Below, in pieces: positions 1 through 6,353 of a stretch of DNA of 23,963 bases (position 1 is its first letter; the number at the start of each line of letters is the position of its first letter). A program made the translations under genes and the position numbers. The stretch is taken from positions 1-23,963 of the forward strand of contig DHUT01000063.1 in the NCBI GenBank assembly GCA_002409285.1, read 5' to 3'. Under the pieces are notes generated by a model. That model ran no database searches and was not told where the DNA came from. It saw nothing but the letters and a program-made list of their open reading frames with translations. This DNA comes from Firmicutes bacterium UBA5227. Its GTDB lineage: Bacteria; Bacillota; Clostridia; Tissierellales; Sedimentibacteraceae.

Positions 1-18
1 TTCATAAGCTACTTTACA

Positions 19-525
19 CTATCTCTTAGTCAATCCTATAACCGCATGCTTGCTTGCCGTATATGTGGAGCCCGCAATACCTCCGTGCAATCCCCCTATG
101 GATGCAACATTGATTATATTTCCGCCTCCAACTTCCTCAAAATATTTAACAGCCTTTCTCATGGAAAACAAAACCGATTTAACATTTATATCAAAAACCT
201 TATCAAACATTTCATCGCTTACATCCCCAACTCCGCTCATATCATCCATGATTCCGGCATTGTTTACCAAAACATCCAGGCTGCCAAATATTTTAACTGC
301 TTCATCAATCATGTCTTCAACCTTATTTTTGTTAGTAACATCCGCCGCAAACGCCACTACTTTTCCCTCAAAATCTTTCGTATCCTCAATCAGCTGGCTT
401 AATCTTTCCGCACGTCTTGCAACCGCAAGAACATTTGCCCCTTCTTTAGCAAAATAATAAGCTATTTCTCTTCCCATTCCCGAACTGGCTCCAGTAACAA
501 TTGCCGTTTTATCTTTTAATCTCAT
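19..525 (-). pseudogene. Short-chain dehydrogenase/reductase cut by an in-frame stop
   Basis: NAD(P)-dependent short-chain dehydrogenase with the classical N-terminal two thirds: cofactor loop TGASSGMG (residues 11-18), NNAG in the middle, and catalytic Ser142, Tyr155 and Lys159 (YTASK). The family is usually about 245-250 residues, but a TAG follows residue 168 (GLTKR), just after the catalytic lysine. The same frame then stays open to the window edge (CKVAYE). VAYE is what one expects shortly after GLTK in this family, so the stop interrupts a coding frame and is not a natural end. It may be a nonsense or small-insertion pseudogene, or a sequence error. The start is supported by AAGGAG five bases before the ATG, and the gene has its own promoter. 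The substrate cannot be told. About the family I am sure; about pseudogene status only moderately, since just 18 bases follow the stop. Confidence 0.75.
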
Positions 526-573
526 ATAAACTCCTTTTTAAGTAAATAATTTTAGTATTTATAATTATATCAT

Positions 574-603
574 ATAATAAATTACTCACACTAAACTTGT
601 CAA
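574..603 (-). promoter_or_regulatory. Sigma-A promoter of the SDR gene
   Basis: On the minus strand, TTGACA (598-603) is followed after 18 bp by TATTAT (574-579), about 50 bp before the SDR start codon. A second TATAAT-like hexamer lies slightly further downstream. This suggests the SDR gene can be transcribed separately from the flavodiiron gene upstream of it. Confidence 0.6.
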
Positions 604-660
604 GTATATTCTAAAATAATTTAACAAGGAGTAAACTGCGTTACTGCTTACAATCAGAAT

Positions 661-1863
661 CTAATTTATTGAACTGCAAAACTCTTCTACAAATTTATCA
701 ACAGTTTCTTCCTGGTTTTGCTTCATAGAAGATGTTATTTCAAAGGGACTTCCAATAACCTCCATATTTTTCATAGAACAAATAATCTCCTGCATAAGCT
801 TTGCCGCCTGACAAGACCAGGTACCACTTCCCACAATTCCAACTTTTCTGTTCTGCATATTAAGAGCTTTTAGCTCATTTAAGAATGATTCCATTCCGTA
901 ATACAATCCCATGTTGTATGTTACTGAACCAACAATCACATGACTGTACTTCCAAATATCAGAAATAATGTATGAGGGATGAGTTTTTGAGATATCGTAC
1001 ATTCTCATATCCTTTATACCTTTTTGTGCAAGCTTATTAGCAATAACATTCATGGTGTTTTCCATATTGCCATACATGGAGGCATAAACAAGAACAACCC
1101 CTGATTTCTCCGGCTCATAGCTGCTCCATTTAGTATATTTATCAATTAAAAATGGTAGGTTTTCTCTCCACACCGGACCGTGCAATGAACAGATTGTTTT
1201 TATTTCATAATTGCTTACCTTCTTTAACGCAGCTTGAACCTGAGATCCGTACTTTCCAACAATATTTGCATAATATCGCCTTGCTTCGTCTAAGTAAAAA
1301 TGCTCGTAATCCGTTTCGTCACTGAACAAATTTCCCGCAAGAGCACCAAATGTACCGAAGGCATCTGCCGAAAACAGTATTTTTTCTGTTTCTTCATATG
1401 TAAACATCACTTCAGGCCAATGAACCATGGGGGCAGTTATAAACTTCAGGTTATGCTTTCCTAAACACAGTGTATCACAATCTTTTACCTCCAGCATATT
1501 CATACTGTAGTCAAAATCATAAAACTGCCCTATAAACTGAAATGTTTTTTTATTTCCAACAATTTTAATGTTTGGGTATCTTCTCACAAGTTCCTCAATG
1601 TTTGCACAATGGTCAGGTTCCATATGATTTATAACCAGGTAATCCAAGTCTCTCCCATTCAACACATGAGTAATATTCTCAATGAACAATCTGCTGATAG
1701 CATTATCAACCGTATCCATCAGTGCAGTTTTCTCATCTAAAATCAAGTACGAATTATAGCACACGCCGTTGGGAATAGGAAACATATTTTCAAAACGTTC
1801 AAGCCTTCTGTCATTTCCTCCCACCCAATAAATATTTTCACTTATCTTATGAACACAATGCAT
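661..1863 (-). CDS. fprA: FprA-type flavodiiron protein (O2/NO reductase)
   Basis: Cytoplasmic A-type flavoprotein that reduces O2 to water (or NO to N2O) in anaerobes, usually fed by rubredoxin. Residues 1-250 form the metallo-beta-lactamase-like diiron domain. Its ligands are visible: H80, E82, D84, H85 (HMEPDH), H148 (MVHWPE), D167 (SADAFG) and H228 (LHGPVW). Residues from about 255 form the flavodoxin domain, with the FMN phosphate loop at YASMYGNMENT. At 400 aa it matches the family. I chose the second in-frame ATG because AAGGAG lies seven bases before it; the longer form starting at 1899 has no such site. It belongs functionally with the PerR/rubrerythrin pair further along. No PerR box was seen upstream, but a dyad overlaps its -10. 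Confidence 0.93.
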   Translation of the reverse strand: MHCVHKISENIYWVGGNDRRLERFENMFPIPNGVCYNSYLILDEKTALMDTVDNAISRLFIENITHVLNGRDLDYLVINHMEPDHCANIEELVRRYPNIKIVGNKKTFQFIGQFYDFDYSMNMLEVKDCDTLCLGKHNLKFITAPMVHWPEVMFTYEETEKILFSADAFGTFGALAGNLFSDETDYEHFYLDEARRYYANIVGKYGSQVQAALKKVSNYEIKTICSLHGPVWRENLPFLIDKYTKWSSYEPEKSGVVLVYASMYGNMENTMNVIANKLAQKGIKDMRMYDISKTHPSYIISDIWKYSHVIVGSVTYNMGLYYGMESFLNELKALNMQNRKVGIVGSGTWSCQAAKLMQEIICSMKNMEVIGSPFEITSSMKQNQEETVDKFVEEFCSSIN

Positions 1864-2176
1864 TTTTACACTCCTTGTCTTATTTGGAACATATACCATA
1901 ACTGTTTTGTATATCTTCTAAATTCATTTAATTTAAAATTAATTATAGCATAATTCCAGATGTTGTACATTACTTTTCTCTGCAGTTCAAAGTTGCGAGA
2001 TTCTTAGCTGTCATTCAAATAATACATTTGAACCGTATAAACATTAACCGCTTTTATAAAAATTTTTAGAAATATTTATTGAATTGAGTAATTTCTATTT
2101 AATTATGATTAAATCTGGAAGCATCAATAAAGTATATTAAAAAATTTTCTGCTAAAAATATTGCTGAGGTGATAAA
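1864..2176. other. Intergenic region between fprA and the small Ala-rich gene
   Basis: This 313-bp spacer separates divergent genes. For fprA (minus strand) it has an extended -10, TGCTATAAT (1942-1950), with only a weak -35. A dyad, AATTAT-AGC-ATAATT (1941-1955), covers this -10 and could be an operator. A second dyad, TTCAAAT-N5-ATTTGAA (2014-2032), lies further upstream. No gene or structured RNA was recognised. The promoter of the small plus-strand gene could not be placed with confidence. Confidence 0.4.
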
Positions 2177-2317
2177 ATGAAAATGAAAAAAACACCCGGA
2201 AAAGTTATGCTTGGAGTTGGATTAACTGCAGCAGCGGCAGCGGCAATGACACCTGTTGTCAAAAATATGATTAACAACAAAAATAATCAAACTGACAATA
2301 ATAATTCTTTTCACTAA
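2177..2317 (+). CDS. Ala-rich 46-aa small protein, unknown function
   Basis: A short gene of 46 codons with a GAGGTG ribosome site about five bases before the ATG and a strong intrinsic terminator 22 bp after the stop. The product starts with a basic stretch (MKMKKTPGKV), continues as one hydrophobic, Ala-rich helix (about residues 10-28, GVGLTAAAAAAMTPVV) and ends with an Asn-rich polar tail. This fits a single-pass small membrane protein or an uncleaved signal-like peptide. I do not recognise the family. Good start and stop signals on both sides argue that it is real. Confidence 0.6.
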   Translation: MKMKKTPGKVMLGVGLTAAAAAAMTPVVKNMINNKNNQTDNNNSFH

Positions 2318-2338
2318 ACTTCAGGCGATTCATCACTT

Positions 2339-2367
2339 AAATAAAACCCGAATTTCGGGTTTTATTT
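2339..2367 (+). terminator. Intrinsic terminator of the small Ala-rich gene
   Basis: Perfect inverted repeat: 14-bp arms (AAATAAAACCCGAA and its complement) around a very short loop, with a GC core and T-rich 3' arm that runs on into more T and A. It ends the 46-aa gene's transcript and could also work in the other direction. Confidence 0.8.
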
Positions 2368-2458
2368 ATTTTATAATATCTTCCTCATATAAATAACCTT
2401 AAATACCTTCTTAAGTATACCCTTTTAAAATTTGTTAAAACATTTTTCATCGGTACTA

Positions 2459-2536
2459 TTGACAATCGAAAATCACCTTATTGGAATATAAGGGAGTAGC
2501 CCGAGGAATCTCAACCTTTGGAGTAAAGGAGAATAA
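2459..2536 (+). promoter_or_regulatory. Possible remnant of a yybP-ykoY (manganese) riboswitch
   Basis: The stretch 2490-2520 reads AAGGGAGTAG, then GAGGAATCTC, then AACCTTTGG. The yybP-ykoY Mn riboswitch has a similar order: an AAGGGGAGUAG 5' strand closing with a CCUUU 3' strand. Here the interior is far too short (about 20 nt) to form the full three-way junction. It lies directly before the Uma2 remnant in a decaying region. If related it is a deletion relic; chance similarity is quite possible. Confidence 0.15.
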
Positions 2537-2772
2537 ATGATTCTGTTACCGGATTTGGTCGCGAAAGTTTTATCCACGGCTACCGAGTCTGTTGATTTTA
2601 TAAAAAAGATGGCAATTTACATGAATACAGGTATAAATGAATACTGGATAGTTTCTCGCAAAACAGCACCGTCCAAATATTTTTATTAAAAGAAAATGGA
2701 ATTTATTCAGAGCCTATGATGTATTCCAAAGATGATACGGTAAAATCAGAAATATTTGAAGATTTAAAAATA
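2537..2772 (+). pseudogene. Uma2-family (DUF820) nuclease remnant, frameshifted and truncated
   Basis: Two frames together read like the C-terminal half of a Uma2 (PD-(D/E)xK-like restriction-fold) protein. The first holds PDLVAKVLSTATES, a helix, then GINEYWIV. After a one-base shift near 2660-2670, the second reads TVQIFLLKENGIYSEP and SEIFEDLKI. The first frame ends at a TAA at 2687-2689. The usual N-terminal part (roughly 80 residues) is missing. The catalytic glutamate of the PDLVVE motif is Lys here. Similarity stops at about 2773, where the sequence passes into the 3' end of an opposite-strand membrane gene. It is clearly non-functional. Uma2 copies are commonly multicopy and mobile-like in Clostridia and cyanobacteria. 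Confidence 0.7.
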
Positions 2773-2977
2773 AAGCCGCATATAGCAGGACTGTGTCTCC
2801 GATAAAGCGAACCGTGTACAGACTGATGCTTTGATTTACGAAATTCTGCGGCATATAAGGCATCACGCTCTTAAAGGGTTCAAAGATAGCCATGCTGTAT
2901 TTGTCAATAATATAAAGGAAGGGCAGCATCAAGACCAACACCAGAAACCTTATCTTTTCTTGAACACTATACTGGTA
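2773..2977 (-). pseudogene. Hydrophobic reading-frame fragment, possible truncated membrane gene
   Basis: This stretch directly follows, in the same frame, the TAG of the 107-aa membrane protein. It encodes an apparent membrane segment (FLVLVLMLPFLYIIDKYS), an amphipathic stretch, then VRFIGDTVLLYAA. At about 2773 it runs antisense into the Uma2 remnant and loses meaning. It is either the broken 3' part of the upstream gene (nonsense mutation) or a second membrane gene truncated at the junction. An ATG lies at 2939-2941, but there is no convincing ribosome site. Family not recognised. Confidence 0.3.
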
Positions 2978-3301
2978 CTATGATGCTTTACGGGACATAT
3001 TTTGTCTCGTCCCAATTAATCCAGCAATCAATAAAATCACCGGCCATAAGAAAATGCTATATGCCCCACGTATGCCATAATTATGATAACTGCCACCGGA
3101 ATAAAAAATAAGATACCAAGCTGTATCACATATTATTTCGGAGATAATCAGGCTTAGAGCAAGAGTGACTACTCCTTTTCTTGTTCGGTTAGCTTTGAAC
3201 ATTGCACATATAAGAACAAATATAAGTATACAAACAAAGTATCCAAAGACCCACATCCCGGCACCCGTAACTTTGCCCAACGAATAAATCGACGTTATCA
3301 T
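2978..3301 (-). CDS. 107-aa three-helix membrane protein, unknown function
   Basis: Begins MITSIYSLGKVTG and shows three likely membrane helices: about residues 14-34 (MWVFGYFVCILIFVLICAMF), 41-63 (VVTLALSLIISEIICDTAWY) and 79-98 (YSIFLWPVILLIAGLIG). It ends with a basic tail (RQNMSRKAS). I chose this start because GGAGG lies six bases before the ATG; the upstream in-frame ATGs have none. A good promoter precedes it. The frame remains open after the TAG, so the stop may be recent. No family recognised. Confidence 0.6.
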   Translation of the reverse strand: MITSIYSLGKVTGAGMWVFGYFVCILIFVLICAMFKANRTRKGVVTLALSLIISEIICDTAWYLIFYSGGSYHNYGIRGAYSIFLWPVILLIAGLIGTRQNMSRKAS

Positions 3302-3347
3302 TATACACCTCCAAATTTCGTTTATTTTCATTATAATGTTAGAACAC

Positions 3348-3376
3348 ATTATACAATATTTTCCTTAACTTTACAA
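3348..3376 (-). promoter_or_regulatory. Sigma-A promoter of the 107-aa membrane protein gene
   Basis: Minus strand TTGTAA (3371-3376), 17 bp, TATAAT (3348-3353), about 45 bp before the start codon. Confidence 0.55.
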
Positions 3377-3384
3377 TCCTATAT

Positions 3385-3495
3385 AGGTCGTTGTCAACTT
3401 TTTAGCGACCTTTACGACTCATAGGAAGTTGAACCTATGCAGCAACAAACAATAAGGAGGCATTTTTGACAAAAATTCGGGCAAAAAGCGCCTCC
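3385..3495. repeat. Inverted repeats downstream of the degraded minus-strand gene
   Basis: Two stem-loops. GGAGGC (3456-3461) pairs with GCCTCC (3490-3495), with an inner stem CAAAAA/TTTTTG. On the minus strand this is a terminator-like hairpin after the frameshifted gene 3518-3741. AGGTCG (3385-3390) pairs with CGACCT (3406-3411) around 15 nt. No terminal repeats or transposase could be tied to them. Confidence 0.4.
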
Positions 3496-3517
3496 GTAGG
3501 TCATAGTTTTAATAAAT

Positions 3518-3741
3518 TTAGTAGGTAAAATCCATTGATGGATCATCACCAATGTTCCATTCACTAAATCGAATAACTGTAACAATTTCATCACCAAAAA
3601 TATTCCACGGTTGGTCCATATATATCGTCTATAACTCGGTGTCCACGCTGCATATTTAATTTTGCATCACAACTCTCATATCCCGTTTTTTTCAACAAAT
3701 TTCCGAAGGTCAGAAGAAGTAATATTATCTACAAAGGTTAT
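3518..3741 (-). pseudogene. Frameshifted unknown gene (two homopolymer shifts)
   Basis: Three consecutive minus-strand frames each give protein-like sequence and join at homopolymer runs. They read TFVDNITSSDLRKFVEK, then (after an A-run) TGYESCDAKLNMQRGHRV...TVEYF, then (after a T-run) GDEIVTVIRFSEWNIGDDPS ending MDFTY before TAA. Joined, they make about 74 residues of ordinary globular composition. The region just upstream (LYNAVAIDLIN in a further frame) may be the start. I do not recognise the family. The 61-codon open frame at 3412-3597 on the same strand overlaps it but is Cys-rich and less protein-like, so I treat that one as chance. Either a pseudogene or two indel errors. Confidence 0.45.
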
Positions 3742-3800
3742 TTATCAAATCTATAGCAACAGCGTTATACAAGGAGGTTCTAAAATTTAAAAAATACCTC
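3742..3800. other. End of the 582-bp stretch without an intact gene before perR
   Basis: Between the membrane protein start (3301) and perR (3884) I find no intact gene: only the hairpins, the frameshifted relic and the perR control region. An AAGGAGG at 3771-3777 is not followed by a usable start codon. Confidence 0.4.
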
Positions 3801-3829
3801 TTGACTTTTCAAAATAATGTATGTATTAT
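3801..3829 (+). promoter_or_regulatory. Sigma-A promoter of perR-rubrerythrin
   Basis: TTGACT (3801-3806), 17 bp, TATTAT (3824-3829), preceded by TG. The start of transcription is expected near 3836, inside the first PerR box. Confidence 0.7.
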
Positions 3830-3833
3830 TATA

Positions 3834-3865
3834 TTATAATCATTACAAGTTAATAATGATTTTAA
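3834..3865 (+). promoter_or_regulatory. Two tandem PerR boxes
   Basis: Compared with the PerR consensus TTATAATNATTATAA, box 1 (3834-3848, TTATAATCATTACAA) has one mismatch. Box 2 (3851-3865, TAATAATGATTTTAA) has two. Their centres are 17 bp apart and they sit just after the -10, across the expected start of transcription. That placement is typical for repression and autoregulation of perR. Confidence 0.75.
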
Positions 3866-3883
3866 AATTTGCAAGGAGGGGCT

Positions 3884-4306
3884 ATGAACGTACAATTTGA
3901 AGATTTGTTAGGTGAATTAAAAAGCAAAAATATTCGTCTCTCCCACCAAAGGCTGAAGGTTTTAGAATACCTTACACAAAATTATAATCACCCTACGGCA
4001 GATCAGATTTATAACGGTCTGCACGATGATGTACCCACATTATCGAAAACGACCGTGTACAACACATTAAATTCGCTGGCAGAGGCCGGACTAATCAGGG
4101 TAATAAACATCGATGACAATGAAGCCCACTATGACATAAATACAGGTAATCATGGTCATTTTAAGTGTGAGAAGTGCAAAAAAATTTATGACTTTTATAT
4201 AGACATAGATTCACTTGAAACTCGCGGGCTTGACGGCTTTCAGATCAATGACAGGAATGTGTACTTTAAAGGTATATGCCCTAAATGTCTGAATGCCAAA
4301 AATTAA
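3884..4306 (+). CDS. perR: Peroxide-responsive repressor PerR (Fur family)
   Basis: Metal-dependent repressor that senses H2O2 by metal-catalysed histidine oxidation. The 140-aa protein has an N-terminal winged helix (recognition helix SKTTVYNTLNSL, 54-65) and a C-terminal dimer domain. The regulatory metal ligands align with B. subtilis PerR shifted by one: H36, D84, H90, H92, D103. The acidic residue at 103 is Asp, as in PerR, not the Glu usual in Fur. The structural zinc Cys4 site is C95/C98 and C132/C135. I start at the ATG with AAGGAGG four bases upstream, not at the earlier in-frame TTG (3869), which lies upstream of the ribosome site. It is followed 32 bp on by rubrerythrin, a classic PerR target, and preceded by two PerR boxes, so autoregulation is likely. 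Confidence 0.93.
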   Translation: MNVQFEDLLGELKSKNIRLSHQRLKVLEYLTQNYNHPTADQIYNGLHDDVPTLSKTTVYNTLNSLAEAGLIRVINIDDNEAHYDINTGNHGHFKCEKCKKIYDFYIDIDSLETRGLDGFQINDRNVYFKGICPKCLNAKN

Positions 4307-4338
4307 TATCAAACTAAAATATATTATGGAGGATTAAA

Positions 4339-4830
4339 ATGGAAGACAAAACGCTTAAAAATTTAATGGATGGTTTTGCAGGAGAATCACAGGCAAACAG
4401 AAAATACCTGGCTTATTCAAAGAAAGCTGAAAAAGAAGGAAAAACTAATGCGGCAAAACTTTTTCAGGCAGCATCTGATGCAGAAGCTCTGCATGCGCAA
4501 AAGCATTTAGAGGTAGCAGGAAAAATAAAATCAACTCAGGAAAATCTTCAGGATGCTGTTGCAGGGGAAACTTACGAATATGAAAGCATGTATCCCGAAT
4601 TCATAAAGGATGCAGAAGCAGAAGGCAACAAAGCGGCAATAAGTACATTTACTTTAGCTATGGAAGCCGAAAAGGTTCACGCTAAATTATACAAGGAAGC
4701 TTTGGAAGGTATTGACGAAACTGAAGAAGTTTTCTATTATCTGTGCCCTGTATGCGGTAACATAGAAAAATCAAGGCCGGATAAATGCAGTATCTGCGGT
4801 GTTCCGGGCTCAAAGTTCATCAAATATTAA
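4339..4830 (+). CDS. rbr: Rubrerythrin
   Basis: Cytoplasmic diiron peroxidase that reduces H2O2 with electrons from rubredoxin. Residues 1-130 form the ferritin-like four-helix bundle. Visible ligands are E16, E49xxH52, E77/E80 and E111xxH114. Residues 133-163 are a rubredoxin-like FeS4 domain with C136, C139, C150 and C153 (CPVCG and CSICG). At 163 aa it is on the short side for a classical rubrerythrin but complete in every metal ligand. The ribosome site GGAGG is about seven bases before the ATG. There is no separate promoter in the 32-bp gap after perR, so the two are probably co-transcribed and peroxide-induced. A strong hairpin directly follows the stop. Confidence 0.95.
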   Translation: MEDKTLKNLMDGFAGESQANRKYLAYSKKAEKEGKTNAAKLFQAASDAEALHAQKHLEVAGKIKSTQENLQDAVAGETYEYESMYPEFIKDAEAEGNKAAISTFTLAMEAEKVHAKLYKEALEGIDETEEVFYYLCPVCGNIEKSRPDKCSICGVPGSKFIKY

Positions 4831-4868
4831 GTATAATAATGACCGCTTTTCAGCGGTCATTATTATAC
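4831..4868. terminator. 17-bp perfect hairpin between rubrerythrin and the PrsW gene
   Basis: Arms at 4831-4847 and 4852-4868 are fully complementary around a TTTC loop, with a GACCGCT core. It follows the rbr stop codon directly and lies 28 bp from the end of the convergent PrsW gene, so it probably serves both. The AT-rich outer part of each arm supplies the U-rich stretch in either direction. Confidence 0.8.
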
Positions 4869-4896
4869 TGCATTCATATACATTCAAATCTGTAAT

Positions 4897-5619
4897 TTAC
4901 CAATGTTCCCGGTTGTAATAGTCATTATTGAAATCTTTGCTGTAGGTTTTTGATTCCTTATAATATCGGTTTAATTTTTTTAAATTAGTTACCCACAGAT
5001 AAATTACAAAGGGTACAAATAAAATCATCAGTATTTCTATTTGTGACATCAGAATAAAATCAAAAATTCCATGGAGTATTGCAGGAACCGTAAGTGATTT
5101 CTTAAGATAGGCTTGAAATTGCTCTGGTACGGTTGAAAACTTAGCTAAAGATAAATAATAGCCCATTGTAATGGCAAAGAGCATATGTGCAGGCACAGAT
5201 AAAAATCCTCTGTACAACCCCACAGATTCCACATCCGAAAATCTGAATACCACATACATTATATTTTCTATAGTTGCAAATCCAAGCGCCGACATGACGC
5301 AATACACTATGCCGTCAAGCTTTTCATCAAAAACCGGATTAAAATATACATATTTCAATACTACCCGCCTTTTCATGAATTCTTCCGTCAGGCCTGCAAT
5401 AACAAACGCAGTGAATGCAACTCCAAAGACACCTGCGAACACATTATAATAGGATAAAAGATTTTCCACAAACACTGTTGGAATAACATATATCATTCCC
5501 ATTAAAAAAACCTTCAACAGCATTCTGATAGGCTCTTTGTCATGCCTGTCAAACCAATATATTATAAGTGCCAGAGCTATGCCGGGTGTTATTGCGGTTA
5601 TAAATAGATTCAATTTCAT
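4897..5619 (-). CDS. prsW: PrsW-family intramembrane metalloprotease
   Basis: Polytopic membrane protein of 240 aa with about seven or eight hydrophobic segments. PrsW-family signatures are all present: YWFDRHDKEP (21-30), the glutamate pair in GLTEEFMKR (E79, E80), FDEKLDGIVY (97-106), E118-N119, PAHMLFA (H145) and HGIFDF (H183, D187). In B. subtilis PrsW makes the first cut of anti-sigma factor RsiW; the relatives in Clostridia have mostly unknown substrates. I start at the ATG with GGAG six bases upstream; the in-frame ATG nine codons earlier has no ribosome site. No anti-sigma factor gene is adjacent, so the substrate cannot be inferred here. Confidence 0.85.
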   Translation of the reverse strand: MKLNLFITAITPGIALALIIYWFDRHDKEPIRMLLKVFLMGMIYVIPTVFVENLLSYYNVFAGVFGVAFTAFVIAGLTEEFMKRRVVLKYVYFNPVFDEKLDGIVYCVMSALGFATIENIMYVVFRFSDVESVGLYRGFLSVPAHMLFAITMGYYLSLAKFSTVPEQFQAYLKKSLTVPAILHGIFDFILMSQIEILMILFVPFVIYLWVTNLKKLNRYYKESKTYSKDFNNDYYNREHW

Positions 5620-5808
5620 ATATTTCTCCAATCGATTAATTGTCATTTCAGGTAATTACATTCGTGAATATTTCCACTATTTCTATGTTTACCCACATAC
5701 CAGTTATTTATATCATAAATTTTTTAAAAAATAAAGAATTATCGGAATTGTCTCGGATTTTTTATTTTAGCATATATTAATTTATAATATAGAAATGGAG
5801 AGATATAT

Positions 5809-6270
5809 ATGATTTCCAAAAATAGTAAACTTAATTCTGACAATGCTGATAAAAATTTGTTGAAAAGTACAGCTGTAGCCTCAGATAATGAATCTAACGG
5901 ATATCTGAAAATACGTGTTGTAACAGAACTGGGGGATTATCCCATAGACGGAGCAACCGTAACCGTATATGCCTCATTGGATGAATTAGTTCCGGTTCAA
6001 ACTGTAACTACAGACTCAACGGGCTATGCTCCTTTAATAACGCTGCCTGTGTCATATAATGCAAACGTTGAAGAAATGGATTCCAGGTATTACTATACTG
6101 ACTACAACTTAAATGTTGAATTTAACTATTATTATCCCACGTTAGTCTATGACATTCAGGTTTTCCCCGGAGTCACAACAGAATTAGTGGTAAATATGAC
6201 ACATATTCCACCAACTGATGCCGCTCCCTATGGTGAAAAGAAAATTGTGATTCCAAAGATTCCGCGATAA
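5809..6270 (+). CDS. SleC-like carboxypeptidase-regulatory beta-sandwich protein
   Basis: 153-aa protein: a polar N-terminus without a signal peptide (1-30), then one beta-sandwich domain. The domain has the pattern GYLKIRVVTELGDYPIDGATVTVY, TDSTGYAPLITLP, a Tyr-rich strand, and YDIQVFPGVTTELVVNM. That pattern is known from the non-catalytic region of clostridial spore cortex-lytic enzyme SleC and related peptidoglycan-binding proteins; here it stands alone with no lytic domain. GGAG lies eight bases before the ATG, TATAAT (5783-5788) is upstream and a strong terminator follows. A role in the spore envelope is a reasonable guess, not shown by the sequence. Confidence 0.6.
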   Translation: MISKNSKLNSDNADKNLLKSTAVASDNESNGYLKIRVVTELGDYPIDGATVTVYASLDELVPVQTVTTDSTGYAPLITLPVSYNANVEEMDSRYYYTDYNLNVEFNYYYPTLVYDIQVFPGVTTELVVNMTHIPPTDAAPYGEKKIVIPKIPR

Positions 6271-6281
6271 TTCGGTGGTGC

Positions 6282-6326
6282 AGATAAATCCCCAAATTAT
6301 AAAATTAGTAATTTGGGGATTTATCT
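6282..6326. terminator. 18-bp hairpin terminator after the SleC-like gene
   Basis: Arms 6282-6299 and 6309-6326 are perfectly complementary (core AATCCCCAAATT), with a 9-nt loop. A T-rich run follows on the plus strand. It lies between convergent genes and may stop transcription of ptb from the other side too. Confidence 0.8.
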
Positions 6327-6353
6327 TACTTTTTACTTTGCCTTTTTTCATTT

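Noticed and set aside
1941..1955. PerR or Fur box at the fprA promoter
   Set aside because: AATTAT-AGC-ATAATT is a dyad but does not fit TTATAATNATTATAA well; left as an unassigned possible operator.
3412..3597. 61-codon minus-strand frame rich in Cys
   Set aside because: It overlaps a more protein-like set of frames on the same strand, has odd composition (CCCIGS, NFCQKC) and no ribosome site; part of it is a hairpin.
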